Part shown: one piece after another, positions 25,287-33,222 of the stretch
Numbering within the stretch: the stretch's first letter is position 1
Layout: each line of letters opens with the position of its first letter
Assembly: GCF_030412965.1 (NCBI RefSeq)
Contig: NZ_JAUHJQ010000001.1
Span: 124,001-188,000 of the forward strand
Direction: 5' to 3'
DNA: 64,000 bases
DNA from: Nocardioides oceani
Lineage (GTDB): Bacteria > Actinomycetota > Actinomycetes > Propionibacteriales > Nocardioidaceae
Position numbers and translations under genes: made by a program
Notes under the pieces: generated by a model
The model's input: only the letters and a program-made list of their open reading frames with translations
What the model was told of the DNA's origin: nothing
Databases searched by the model: none

Positions 25287-26776
25287 CGCGGCTGCGGTCG
25301 CTGACCGCGCGGCTGGTGGTCACGACCACCGCGATCGTCCTGCTCGTCTCGCTCCTGGTCGGGACGGCCACGACCCTCGCGGTGCGGTCCTACCTGACCG
25401 GCCAGCTCGACCACGACGTCGAGCGGGCCCTGGACCGGTCCGAGCGGACGCGGGAGACCGGCTTCCCGAACGGCCCCGAGCCCGGGTTCGGCGGTCCCGA
25501 CCGCGGGCCGGGCGACGAGGTCGGGACGCTGAGCGCCGGCCGCTACGAGGACATGGACCCGGCCTGGTACGGCGACGTGCTCGTCCAGCGGTCCGGCGGC
25601 GCCGTCGACCTCGTGGAGATCACCGGTGCCGTCAGCGACCGGCTGGACCGCGTGCCCTCCGACGGTGAGCCGCACGACGCGGACCTCGAGGGGCTCGGCA
25701 GCTACCGCGTGGCCGTCTCCGAGGACGGGTCGGTCGCCGCCGGCCTGCCCACCGGCGACGTCGACGACGCGGTCGCGAACCTGGTGGCGTGGGAGGCCGC
25801 CCTGGCCCTCGCGGCCCTGCTCGCCGGCGGCGGCGCCGCCCTGCTCGTCGTACGTCGCCAGCTCGGCCCGCTGCGCGAGGTGGCCGCGACCGCGCACACC
25901 GTCGCGGACCTCCCGCTCGCGAGCGGCGACATCGACCTGGCCGAGCGGGTCCCCGACCACCTCACCGACGAGCGCACCGAGGTGGGGCAGGTGGGCGCGG
26001 CGCTCAACAGCCTGCTCGCGCACGTCGAGACCTCGCTGCAGGCGCGGCACCGCAGCGAGCAGCAGGTGCGCCAGTTCGTCGCGGACGCCTCGCACGAGCT
26101 GCGGACGCCGCTGGCCACCATCGCCGGCTACACCGAGCTGGCGCGCCGCCGGCCCGACGACGCCGCGGCCACCGCGACCGCGCTCGGGAAGGTCGAGGAG
26201 GAGTCCTCGCGGATGACCGCGCTGGTCGAGGACCTCCTCCTGCTGGCGCGCCTCGACGCCGGGCGGCCGCTCGCGCGGGAGCCGGTGGACCTCACCCGGC
26301 TGCTGCTCGAGGCGACCCAGGACGCGCAGGTGCTCGCACCCGACCACCGCTGGCGCCTGGAGCTGCCCGAGGAGTCGGTGGAGGTCCTCGGCGACGAGCT
26401 GCGGCTGCACCAGGTCGTCACCAACCTGCTGACCAACGCCCGCAAGCACACCCCGCCCGGCACCACGGTGACGGTGCGCGGCCGGCCGGGCGGCTTCGCG
26501 GTGTCCGACGACGGTCCGGGCTTCCCGCCCGGGCTCGTCGGGACCGCCTTCGAGCGGTTCGTCCGGGGGGACGCTTCCCGCACCCGCGGGGAGGGCTCCG
26601 GCGGCGGCGCCGGCCTGGGCCTGGCGCTGGTCTCGGCGATCGTCGGCGCGCACGGCGGGACCGTCGGTTTGGACAGCGAGCCGGGCGGGACCACCATCGA
26701 GGTGGCCCTGCCGGCGAGCCGGCAGCTGCCTGTCGACCAGCCCGTGGAACCGCCCGAGAGACCGCCCGCGCCGTGA
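25283..26776 (+). CDS. sensor histidine kinase
   Basis: 497 residues. Transmembrane helices near 11-33 and 168-190 enclose an acidic periplasmic sensor domain of about 135 residues rich in Gly/Pro/Asp. A HAMP-like linker follows at 195-250. The H box is DASHELRTPLATIAGYTEL with His271; the N box is LHQVVTNLLTNARKHTPPG and the G boxes are SDDGPGFPPG and GGGAGLGLALV. It phosphorylates the co-transcribed response regulator. The C-terminus is Pro-rich. Confidence 0.93.
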   Translation: MTRLRSLTARLVVTTTAIVLLVSLLVGTATTLAVRSYLTGQLDHDVERALDRSERTRETGFPNGPEPGFGGPDRGPGDEVGTLSAGRYEDMDPAWYGDVLVQRSGGAVDLVEITGAVSDRLDRVPSDGEPHDADLEGLGSYRVAVSEDGSVAAGLPTGDVDDAVANLVAWEAALALAALLAGGGAALLVVRRQLGPLREVAATAHTVADLPLASGDIDLAERVPDHLTDERTEVGQVGAALNSLLAHVETSLQARHRSEQQVRQFVADASHELRTPLATIAGYTELARRRPDDAAATATALGKVEEESSRMTALVEDLLLLARLDAGRPLAREPVDLTRLLLEATQDAQVLAPDHRWRLELPEESVEVLGDELRLHQVVTNLLTNARKHTPPGTTVTVRGRPGGFAVSDDGPGFPPGLVGTAFERFVRGDASRTRGEGSGGGAGLGLALVSAIVGAHGGTVGLDSEPGGTTIEVALPASRQLPVDQPVEPPERPPAP

Positions 26777-26801
26777 CCGGCGACGCCGATGCGGCCGTTC
26801 G

Positions 26802-26822
26802 CCAGATTGTCTGACAATCTGG
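26802..26822 (+). promoter_or_regulatory. 21-nt perfect inverted repeat upstream of rocD
   Basis: Arms CCAGATTGT and ACAATCTGG (9 nt, perfect) around a 3-nt centre. The core TTGTCTGACAA matches the FadR-subfamily GntR consensus TnGTnnnACnA. It lies between the kinase stop and rocD, ending 21 nt before the rocD ATG, where a repressor could act. It could alternatively act as a short RNA hairpin. Confidence 0.5.
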
Positions 26823-26843
26823 GAGCAACCCGAAGGAGGCACG

Positions 26844-28070
26844 ATGACCACCCTGACCGACGCCCGCACGCCCTTCCAGCGCGCGGAGGAGCGGACCGCG
26901 CACAACTACCACCCCCTGCCCGTGGTGGTCGAGCACGCCGAGGGCGCCTGGATGACCGACGTCGAGGGCACCCGGTACCTCGACCTGCTCGCCGGCTACT
27001 CCGCGCTCAACTTCGGCCACAGCCACCCCGGCCTGGTGCAGGTCGCGCACGAGCAGCTGGACCGGCTCACGCTGACCAGCCGCGCGTTCGTCCACGACCG
27101 GTTCGCCGACTTCTGCGCCGCGCTCGGCGACCTGTGCGGCAAGGAGCTCGTGCTCCCGATGAACACCGGCGCCGAGGCCGTCGAGACCGCGATCAAGGTC
27201 GCCCGCAAGTGGGGCTACGAGGTCAAGGGCGTCACCCCCGGCCAGGCCAAGATCATCGTGTTCACCGGCAACTTCCACGGCCGGACCACGACCATCGTCG
27301 GCTTCTCCGACGACCCCGACGCGCACAACGGCTTCGGGCCCTTCGCGCCCGGCTTCGTCCAGGTGCCGTACGGCGACCTCGCCGCGGTCGAGGCCGCGAT
27401 CGACGACGACACCGTCGCGGTGCTCGTGGAGCCGATCCAGGGCGAGGGCGGCGTCGTGCTGCCTCCCGACGGGTTCCTCAGCGGGCTGCGCGAGCTGTGC
27501 ACCCGCACCAACGTGCTGATGGCGGCCGACGAGATCCAGGCCGGCCTCGGCCGGACCGGCAGGACGTTCGCCTGCGACCACGAGGACGTCGTCCCGGACA
27601 TCTACGTGCTCGGCAAGGCCCTCGGCGGCGGCATCGTCCCGGTCTCGGCGGTCGTCGCCGACCGCGACGTCCTCGGCGTGCTGCGGCCCGGCGAGCACGG
27701 CTCGACGTTCGGCGGCAACCCGCTGGCCTGCGCCGTCGGGCACGCCGTCGTGCAGATGCTCGCCACCGGTGAGCACCAGGCACGTGCCACCGAGCTCGGC
27801 GTCGTGCTGCGCGACCGGCTCGAGTCGCTCGTGGGCCACGGCGTCGTCGGCGTACGCGTCCGTGGGCTGTGGGCCGGCGTCGACATCGACCCGACCGTCG
27901 GCACCGGCCGGGAGGTCTGCGAGGCGCTGATGGCCCGCGGCGTGCTCGCCAAGGACACCCACGGCTCGACCATCCGCCTCGCCCCGCCGCTCGTCGTCAG
28001 CCGCGAGGACCTCGAGTGGGGCCTCGACCAGCTCGCCGAGGTCGTCTCCTCGGGTCCGCTCGGCGCCTGA
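26844..28070 (+). CDS. rocD: ornithine aminotransferase
   Basis: 408 residues of the class III PLP aminotransferases, ornithine:2-oxo acid subtype: it converts ornithine to glutamate-5-semialdehyde in arginine/ornithine catabolism. Visible: GYSALNFGHSHP, MNTGAEAVETAIKVARKWG, FHGRTTT, VEPIQGEGGVVLP, ADEIQAGLGRTG and the PLP-lysine Lys258 in YVLGKALGGG. RBS GAAGGAGG precedes the ATG. The inverted repeat just upstream suggests repression by a GntR-type regulator. The other arginine-degradation genes are not in the window. Confidence 0.94.
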   Translation: MTTLTDARTPFQRAEERTAHNYHPLPVVVEHAEGAWMTDVEGTRYLDLLAGYSALNFGHSHPGLVQVAHEQLDRLTLTSRAFVHDRFADFCAALGDLCGKELVLPMNTGAEAVETAIKVARKWGYEVKGVTPGQAKIIVFTGNFHGRTTTIVGFSDDPDAHNGFGPFAPGFVQVPYGDLAAVEAAIDDDTVAVLVEPIQGEGGVVLPPDGFLSGLRELCTRTNVLMAADEIQAGLGRTGRTFACDHEDVVPDIYVLGKALGGGIVPVSAVVADRDVLGVLRPGEHGSTFGGNPLACAVGHAVVQMLATGEHQARATELGVVLRDRLESLVGHGVVGVRVRGLWAGVDIDPTVGTGREVCEALMARGVLAKDTHGSTIRLAPPLVVSREDLEWGLDQLAEVVSSGPLGA

Positions 28071-28089
28071 GATCGGGGCCGGCGGCCCA

Positions 28090-28159
28090 TGTAACGCGAT
28101 GTTCGCCGCTCTGTCGGCACGTTGCAGCGTGCCGACACAGTGGCGAACGTCGCGTTACA
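28090..28159. repeat. 70-nt near-perfect palindrome between rocD and the TetR gene
   Basis: Outer arms of 18 nt (left begins TGTAACGCGA, right ends TCGCGTTACA) differ at one position. A 5-nt imperfect segment follows, then 9-nt inner arms GTCGGCACG/CGTGCCGAC around a 6-nt loop. The palindrome includes the TAA stop codon of the TetR gene. It may be a bidirectional terminator, or a mobile/repeated palindromic unit. Confidence 0.7.
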
Positions 28160-28757
28160 AGCCCGGCCCGGCCGACTCCACGAGCGCCGGCAACGAGCCC
28201 GCGGCCAGCTCGAGCAGCCGCTCGCGGGGCACGCCGGCGGGGTCGGCGACCCAGGCGAGGACGAGCTCCTCGACCATGGCCGACCAGCCGCGGACGAGCA
28301 GCCGGTTGACCGGCGTGTCCGGGATCAGGTCGCCCCAGGGGTCCTCGGTGAAGATCCGGCCGGTCAGCGCGGACCGGGCCTCCTCGTAGATCTCGCGCAG
28401 GACGTCGTTGCCGCTCGCGGCCGCCTTGACCAGCGACTGGTAGCCGGCGTGGTTGGCGACGACGTACTCGACGTACGCCGTGACCGAGGCGAGCAGGCGC
28501 TCGAGCGGCTCTCCGCCCTCGGGCGGCGCGGTCTGGGCGATGAGGTCGTCGGCGGCGTGCCGGACGACCGCCTCGTGGAAGGCGTGCTTGCCGCCGAAGT
28601 AGTGGTAGAGCAGCCCCCGGCTGATGCCGGCCTCCTCGGCGAGCACGTCGATGGACAGCTCGTCGAGCGACCGGGTCGCCAGCAGCCGCACACCGAGGTC
28701 GAGCAGCTGGGTCCGCCGCTGCTCGGGCGCGAGCCGGGTGCGTGTGGGTGGCCTCAC
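28155..28757 (-). CDS. TetR-family transcriptional regulator
   Basis: 200 residues. N-terminal helix-turn-helix near residues 15-60: RRTQLLDLGVRLLATRSLDE, then LAEEAGISRGLLYHYFGGK. The C-terminal ligand domain ends ESAGPGL. A GTG start at 28755-28757 is favoured because TAGAAT lies 7 nt upstream; an ATG at 28764-28766 would lie inside this -10. It is divergent from the monooxygenase/SDR operon and shares an operator palindrome with it (28768-28788), so it most likely represses both. Confidence 0.88.
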   Translation of the reverse strand: MRPPTRTRLAPEQRRTQLLDLGVRLLATRSLDELSIDVLAEEAGISRGLLYHYFGGKHAFHEAVVRHAADDLIAQTAPPEGGEPLERLLASVTAYVEYVVANHAGYQSLVKAAASGNDVLREIYEEARSALTGRIFTEDPWGDLIPDTPVNRLLVRGWSAMVEELVLAWVADPAGVPRERLLELAAGSLPALVESAGPGL

Positions 28758-28764
28758 GCCCACC

Positions 28765-28770
28765 ATTCTA
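28765..28770 (-). promoter_or_regulatory. -10 element of the TetR gene
   Basis: TAGAAT on the minus strand, 7 nt before the GTG at 28757. It overlaps the left end of the operator palindrome, so the repressor would cover its own promoter. Confidence 0.5.
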
Positions 28771-28788
28771 TTGACGTTTGTTCAATAG
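28768..28788. promoter_or_regulatory. operator palindrome for the TetR regulator
   Basis: CTATTGA and TCAATAG, perfect 7-nt arms with a 7-nt spacer (21 nt total). It overlaps the TetR -10 on one side and contains the TTGACG -35 of the monooxygenase on the other, ideal for simultaneous repression. Confidence 0.68.
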
Positions 28789-28794
28789 TGGCAA

Positions 28795-28800
28795 TAGCGT
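28795..28800 (+). promoter_or_regulatory. -10 element of the monooxygenase operon
   Basis: TAGCGT, 18 nt downstream of TTGACG (28771-28776) and 8 nt before the ATG at 28809. The TTGACG lies inside the TetR operator. Confidence 0.55.
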
Positions 28801-28808
28801 GCCGGACC

Positions 28809-30368
28809 ATGACCGCTGTCGATGCCACCTCCCCCGTGCGCCCCGACGTCACGCTCGTCGACCACCTCGTGGTGGGCGCGGGCTTCGCCGGCCTGTGCGC
28901 GGCGATCAAGCTCCAGGAGGACGGCGAGCGCGACTTCGTCGTCATCGAGAAGGGCGACGACGTCGGCGGCACCTGGCGGGACAACACCTACCCCGGTGCC
29001 GCGTGCGACGTGCCGAGCCAGCTCTACTCCTTCTCCTTCGCGCCCAACCCGGACTGGACGTCGTCGTTCTCCCCGCAGCCGGAGATCCAGGCCTACCTGC
29101 GCCGCGTCGCCCGTGACTCCGGCACCCTCGACCGCTTCCGGTTCGGCACGCGCGTCGAGGACGCCACCTGGGACGACGAGGCCGCCCGCTGGACCGTGCG
29201 TACGTCGGCCGGCACCTGGTCCGCGCGCACCCTCGTCGTCGGCGCCGGCGGCCTGTCCGAGCCGAAGCTGCCCGACGTCGAGGGCATCGCCGACTTCGGC
29301 GGGCACCTGTTCCACTCCGCGCGCTGGGACCACGACGTCGACCTGACCGGCAAGCGGGTGGCCGTCATCGGCACCGGCGCGTCGGCGATCCAGATCGTCC
29401 CGGAGGTGCAGCGGGTCGCGGGGCGGCTCGACGTCTACCAGCGCACCGCGCCGTGGGTGATCCCGCGCAACGACCGCAGCTACAGCGCCCTCGAGCGGGC
29501 CGCGCTGCGCCGGGTGCCGGGCCTGCAGAAGGCCTACCGGACCGCGATCTACTGGGGCCGCGAGACCTACGTCCCGGCGTTCACCCTCGAGCCGGGGATC
29601 GCGTTGCCGGCGCGCAAGCTCGCCGAGGCCAACATCGCCCGCGGCATCAGCGACCCCGACCTGCGCGCGAAGGTCACCCCGCACTTCGCGCTCGGCTGCA
29701 AGCGGGTGCTGATCAGCAACGCCTACTACCCCGCGCTCGCCGCGGACAACGTCGACCTGGTGACCGACCGGATCGCCCGGGTCACGCCGACCTCCGTGGT
29801 CACCGCCGACGGCACCGACCGCGAGGTCGACGTCATCATCGTCGCCACCGGCTTCCACACCACCGAGCTCCCGATCACCGAGCACCTCGTCGGCCGGCGC
29901 GGCCGCACGCTCGCCGACCGCTGGCGGGACTCCGGCATGGCGGCGTACAAGGGCACCACGGTCCCCGAGTTCCCGAACCTGTTCATGCTCGTCGGCCCGA
30001 ACACCGGCCTGGGGCACTCCTCGATGGTGTTCATGATCGAGTCGCAGGTGCAGTACCTCCGCGAGGCGCTGCGCACGATGCGGGTCAACCGGTACGCCGC
30101 CGTCGAGCCGCGCGAGGACGTCTCCGCCCGTTGGAACGACCGGCTCCAGCAGCGGATGAAGCGCACCGTCTGGCACCGGGGCGGCTGCTCGAGCTGGTAC
30201 CTCGACGAGCACGGCCGCAACACCACGCTCTGGCCGCGCACCACGTTCGGCTTCCGGGCCGCCCTGCGCGCCTTCGACACCGCGGCGTACGCCGTGCGCG
30301 GCGAGCCCGCTCCCCCCATCCCCAGCACCACCCACCCCACCCAGCAGACGGAGGACGTACCCGCATGA
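28809..30368 (+). CDS. Baeyer-Villiger-type flavin monooxygenase
   Basis: 519 residues. FAD motif VGAGFAGLCAAIKLQEDG near 21-38, then GGTWRDNTYPGAACDVPS. The Baeyer-Villiger fingerprint FxGxxxHxxxW(P/D) is matched by FGGHLFHSARWD, and the NADPH motif VAVIGTGASAIQIVPEV follows. These enzymes insert oxygen into ketones to give esters or lactones. Its stop overlaps the SDR start (ATGA). The monooxygenase plus SDR under a TetR resembles steroid, terpenoid or cyclic-ketone degradation modules such as the mymA region of mycobacteria. The substrate is unknown. Confidence 0.9.
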   Translation: MTAVDATSPVRPDVTLVDHLVVGAGFAGLCAAIKLQEDGERDFVVIEKGDDVGGTWRDNTYPGAACDVPSQLYSFSFAPNPDWTSSFSPQPEIQAYLRRVARDSGTLDRFRFGTRVEDATWDDEAARWTVRTSAGTWSARTLVVGAGGLSEPKLPDVEGIADFGGHLFHSARWDHDVDLTGKRVAVIGTGASAIQIVPEVQRVAGRLDVYQRTAPWVIPRNDRSYSALERAALRRVPGLQKAYRTAIYWGRETYVPAFTLEPGIALPARKLAEANIARGISDPDLRAKVTPHFALGCKRVLISNAYYPALAADNVDLVTDRIARVTPTSVVTADGTDREVDVIIVATGFHTTELPITEHLVGRRGRTLADRWRDSGMAAYKGTTVPEFPNLFMLVGPNTGLGHSSMVFMIESQVQYLREALRTMRVNRYAAVEPREDVSARWNDRLQQRMKRTVWHRGGCSSWYLDEHGRNTTLWPRTTFGFRAALRAFDTAAYAVRGEPAPPIPSTTHPTQQTEDVPA

Positions 30369-31207
30369 AGACGCTCGAGAACAAGGTGGTCGTGATCACG
30401 GGAGCCGGCTCCGGCATCGGCCGCGCCCTCGCCCTCGACTGCGCCCGCCGCGGCTCGCTGCTCGCCCTGTCCGACGTGGACGAGGCCGGTCTCGAGGAGA
30501 CCGCCGCGCTCGTCCGCTCCGCCGGCGCCCCCGAGGTCCGCACCGACCGCCTCGACGTCGCCGACCGCGAGGCGATGACGGCGTACGCCACCTCGGTCGC
30601 CGACCAGTTCGGCCGGGTCAACGTCGTGGTCAACAACGCCGGCGTCGCGCTGGCCGGCGACCTGGTCGACCTCGACTACCCCGACATCGAGTGGATCGTG
30701 GGCATCAACTTCTGGGGCGTGCTGCACGGCACCAAGGCGTTCCTGCCCCACCTGATCGCCTCCGGCGACGGCCACGTGGTCAACCTGTCCTCGCTGTTCG
30801 GGCTGGTCTCGATGCCGGGCCAGTCGATCTACAACGCGACCAAGTACGCCGTCCGCGGCATGTCCGAGGCGCTGCGCATCGAGATGCTCTCGGCCGGCCA
30901 CCGGGTCGGCGTCACCGTCGTGCACCCGGGCGGCATCAAGACCGCCATCGCCCGGAACGCCCGGGTCTCCTCCCGCGAGGACCAGGCCAAGACCGCGTCG
31001 TTCTTCGACAAGAAGCTGGCCAAGACCACCCCGGAGAAGGCCGCCGAGGTGATCATCGCCGGCGTCCTGGCCGACAAGTCGCGGGTGCTCGTCGGCAACG
31101 ACGCCCACGCGCTGCACTGGTTCGGCAAGCTCGCCGGCGCGCGCTACCAGGACGTCGTCGCGCGGGTCTCCAAGAAGGTGCTGCCTGCCAAGACCACGGT
31201 CGTCTGA
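30365..31207 (+). CDS. SDR-family oxidoreductase coupled to the monooxygenase
   Basis: 280 residues, classical SDR: VVITGAGSGIGRALALDCA (TGxxxGIG near residues 12-18), VVNNAGVAL, catalytic Ser in NLSSLFGLVSM and YNATKYAV (Tyr-x-x-x-Lys). The C-terminus ends KKVLPAKTTVV. Start overlaps the monooxygenase stop by ATGA, so the products very likely act in one pathway: the SDR may oxidise an alcohol to the ketone that the monooxygenase uses. Convergent with the exporter gene, 27 nt apart. Confidence 0.9.
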   Translation: MKTLENKVVVITGAGSGIGRALALDCARRGSLLALSDVDEAGLEETAALVRSAGAPEVRTDRLDVADREAMTAYATSVADQFGRVNVVVNNAGVALAGDLVDLDYPDIEWIVGINFWGVLHGTKAFLPHLIASGDGHVVNLSSLFGLVSMPGQSIYNATKYAVRGMSEALRIEMLSAGHRVGVTVVHPGGIKTAIARNARVSSREDQAKTASFFDKKLAKTTPEKAAEVIIAGVLADKSRVLVGNDAHALHWFGKLAGARYQDVVARVSKKVLPAKTTVV

Positions 31208-31234
31208 CCCGACCTCCGGCCGGGGCCACCGCTG

Positions 31235-32617
31235 CTAGGCGGAGGTCCCGGCCCGGTCGCGACGGGAGCGACGCGGCTGCGTGCGCTGCGACCCGTCGGG
31301 CCGGGTGCGCAGCGGGCCGACCAGCCGCGGGCCGGCCAGCCGGCTCTCGAGCCGGGCCGCCTCGCGCTTGACCGGCTGGGCGACGTACTCCCCCAGGATC
31401 ACGCCGGCCGACAGGGCCATCGCGACCGAGCCGGCGGTGACCATGGCGAGCAGGCCGGCGCTGGTGGAGCCGCCGCCCTCGGCGAGCAGGGTGAGGCCGC
31501 GGTAGATCGAGAGGCCCGGCAGCATCGGCACGACCGCGGAGACGACCACCACGAGCGGCGGCACGCGCAGGCGGCCGGCGACGGTGTAGCCCACCAGGCC
31601 CACGAACAGCGCGGCCAGCGCGACCGACCAGGCCCGCCCGATGCCGGGCGCCGCGACGGACTGCGAGATCGCCATCGCGACCGCGGAGACCAGCGCGATC
31701 GGGGCCAGGCTGCGCCGAGGTGCGTACGACGCGAACGCGAAGGCCGCGGCCGCGAGCGCGGAGCCGAGGATCATCAGGCCGACCCCGGAGAGCGTGCCGC
31801 TGCCGGGGTCGAGCTGCGGCACCTCCACCCCGACCGCGTAGGCCAGGCTGATCCCGCCGCTGACCCCGGCGATGATGCCGGAGGTGGCCAGGATCGCCTC
31901 GGTGAGACGGGCCCCCGCGGTGATGTAGAAGCCGGTGAGCGCGTCCTGCAGGGCACCGAAGAACCCGATGCCGGCCAGCAGCATGACGATGTTGGCGGTG
32001 ACGACCAGCGAGGGGTCGAGGGCCAGCGGCGTCGCCGCCACCAGCAGCGCGATGATCGTGGCCAGGCCGCCGCCGGCGACCTGCTGGTAGAACGCCGGGT
32101 AGCGCCGCCGCGACATCCGCAGCTGCAGCCGGTCGATCGCCATCGCGGCGAACAACGCGATGAGCACCACCGCCAGGTCGCCGCCGAGCTGCAGGCCGAC
32201 GCCGCCGCACATCAGGCCCCACCCGACGGTGATCGCCCACCGTGGCCGGTCGTGGCCCGAGGAGGTGATCCGGCCGAGCTCGGACCGGGCCTCCTTGAGG
32301 TCGACGTCCTGGCGCAGCAGCGCCCGGACGAGGTGGTCGACCCGGGTGAGGTGCTCGTAGTCGATCGCGCGCTGCTTGACGTAGCGCAGCTGGACGATCG
32401 CCGGCTCGTCGGCGGCCGGCTGGTGGCTCATCGACATCGAGGTGAACGTGATGTCCACGTCGACGTTGCGCAGGCCCAGCGCGCGGGCCACGGCCTGCAT
32501 CGTGGCGGTCACGTCGGCGGCTCCCGCACCGGACGCCAGGAGCAGCTCGCCGATGCGCAGCGAGAGGTCGAGGGTCTGGGTGATCGTGCGGACCGAGAGC
32601 TCCTCCGACGCCGACAT
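31235..32617 (-). CDS. threonine/serine exporter (ThrE family)
   Basis: 460 residues. The cytoplasmic N-terminal DUF1212 part is about 1-135 (LLLASGAGAADVTATMQAVA, VDVDITFTSMSMSH), then ten hydrophobic segments in two groups corresponding to the ThrE and ThrE_2 halves. An Arg-rich soluble tail ends SRRDRAGTSA. ThrE of Corynebacterium exports threonine and serine; substrate specificity here is not proven. The ATG at 32615-32617 is 7 nt from TAGCAT, suggesting leaderless expression. Confidence 0.88.
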   Translation of the reverse strand: MSASEELSVRTITQTLDLSLRIGELLLASGAGAADVTATMQAVARALGLRNVDVDITFTSMSMSHQPAADEPAIVQLRYVKQRAIDYEHLTRVDHLVRALLRQDVDLKEARSELGRITSSGHDRPRWAITVGWGLMCGGVGLQLGGDLAVVLIALFAAMAIDRLQLRMSRRRYPAFYQQVAGGGLATIIALLVAATPLALDPSLVVTANIVMLLAGIGFFGALQDALTGFYITAGARLTEAILATSGIIAGVSGGISLAYAVGVEVPQLDPGSGTLSGVGLMILGSALAAAAFAFASYAPRRSLAPIALVSAVAMAISQSVAAPGIGRAWSVALAALFVGLVGYTVAGRLRVPPLVVVVSAVVPMLPGLSIYRGLTLLAEGGGSTSAGLLAMVTAGSVAMALSAGVILGEYVAQPVKREAARLESRLAGPRLVGPLRTRPDGSQRTQPRRSRRDRAGTSA

Positions 32618-32624
32618 GGCGCCG

Positions 32625-32630
32625 ATGCTA
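32625..32630 (-). promoter_or_regulatory. -10 element of the exporter gene
   Basis: TAGCAT on the minus strand, 7 nt before the ATG. It overlaps by two bases the -10 of the divergent DUF402 gene. Confidence 0.5.
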
Positions 32631-32634
32631 GACA
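32629..32634 (+). promoter_or_regulatory. -10-like element of the DUF402 gene
   Basis: TAGACA, 6 nt before the ATG at 32641, sharing bases 32629-32630 with the opposite -10. The last base is not the consensus T. Confidence 0.45.
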
Positions 32635-32640
32635 GGGCGC

Positions 32641-33174
32641 ATGGCGCTCACGGAGGGTCCCCCGGCCGGCTCCCGGATCACGGTGGCGATGACCAAGTGG
32701 GGCGACCGCCCGCACTGGCGCTACGACGCGGTGCTGCTCGGCTCCGACGCCCACGGCGACTGGTTGGGCGTCGCCGCCGGCACGTCGATGACCCGGCCGG
32801 GAGCGTCGTACGTCGCCCCCACCGACCAGGTGGTGCTGGTCCCGCCGGCGGGCCCGGACCTCGAGCGGGCATGGGTGACGACCTTCCACGGCGAGGGCGG
32901 GCCGATCGAGGCGTACGTCGACATCACCACCCCGCCGGCCTGGGACGGGGCGACCCTGCGGGCGGTCGATCTCGACCTCGACGTGCTGCGCGGGCTGACC
33001 GGCCGGGTGTGGGTCGACGACGAGGACGAGTTCGCCGAGCACCGGGTGAGCCTCGGCTACCCGCCGCAGGTCTGCGACCTGGCGGTGGCCTCCTGCGACC
33101 GCGTGCGGGCGCTCGTGGCGGCCGCCCACGCGCCGTACGACGGCACCGCGCGGGAGTGGCTCGCCCGGGTCTGA
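32641..33174 (+). CDS. DUF402 (FomD-like) protein
   Basis: 177 residues of the DUF402 family, which includes nucleoside-diphosphate phosphohydrolases such as FomD. Conserved acidic stretches are EAYVDITTPPAWDG near 98-111, LDLDVLRGL and WVDDEDEFAEH near 122-132, which form the metal site in the family. No membrane segment. The substrate is unknown. Its start is 23 bp from that of the divergent ThrE gene. The downstream ligase gene begins 48 nt after its stop on the same strand. Confidence 0.8.
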   Translation: MALTEGPPAGSRITVAMTKWGDRPHWRYDAVLLGSDAHGDWLGVAAGTSMTRPGASYVAPTDQVVLVPPAGPDLERAWVTTFHGEGGPIEAYVDITTPPAWDGATLRAVDLDLDVLRGLTGRVWVDDEDEFAEHRVSLGYPPQVCDLAVASCDRVRALVAAAHAPYDGTAREWLARV

Positions 33175-33222
33175 CGCAGCGGCGAGGACGCGGCTCGCCC
33201 GCCCGTGTGCTTCGCTGGGCGC

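Noticed and set aside
31208..31260. Inverted repeats (GGCCGGG/CCCGGCC and GACCTCC/GGAGGTC) between SDR and exporter genes as terminator
   Set aside because: The two pairings are mutually incompatible and overlap the exporter's end; in such GC-rich sequence they may be chance.
33211..33216. TTCGCT as -10 of the GCS2 ligase gene
   Set aside because: The spacing fits a leaderless start, but the first two bases differ from the TA that all convincing examples have.
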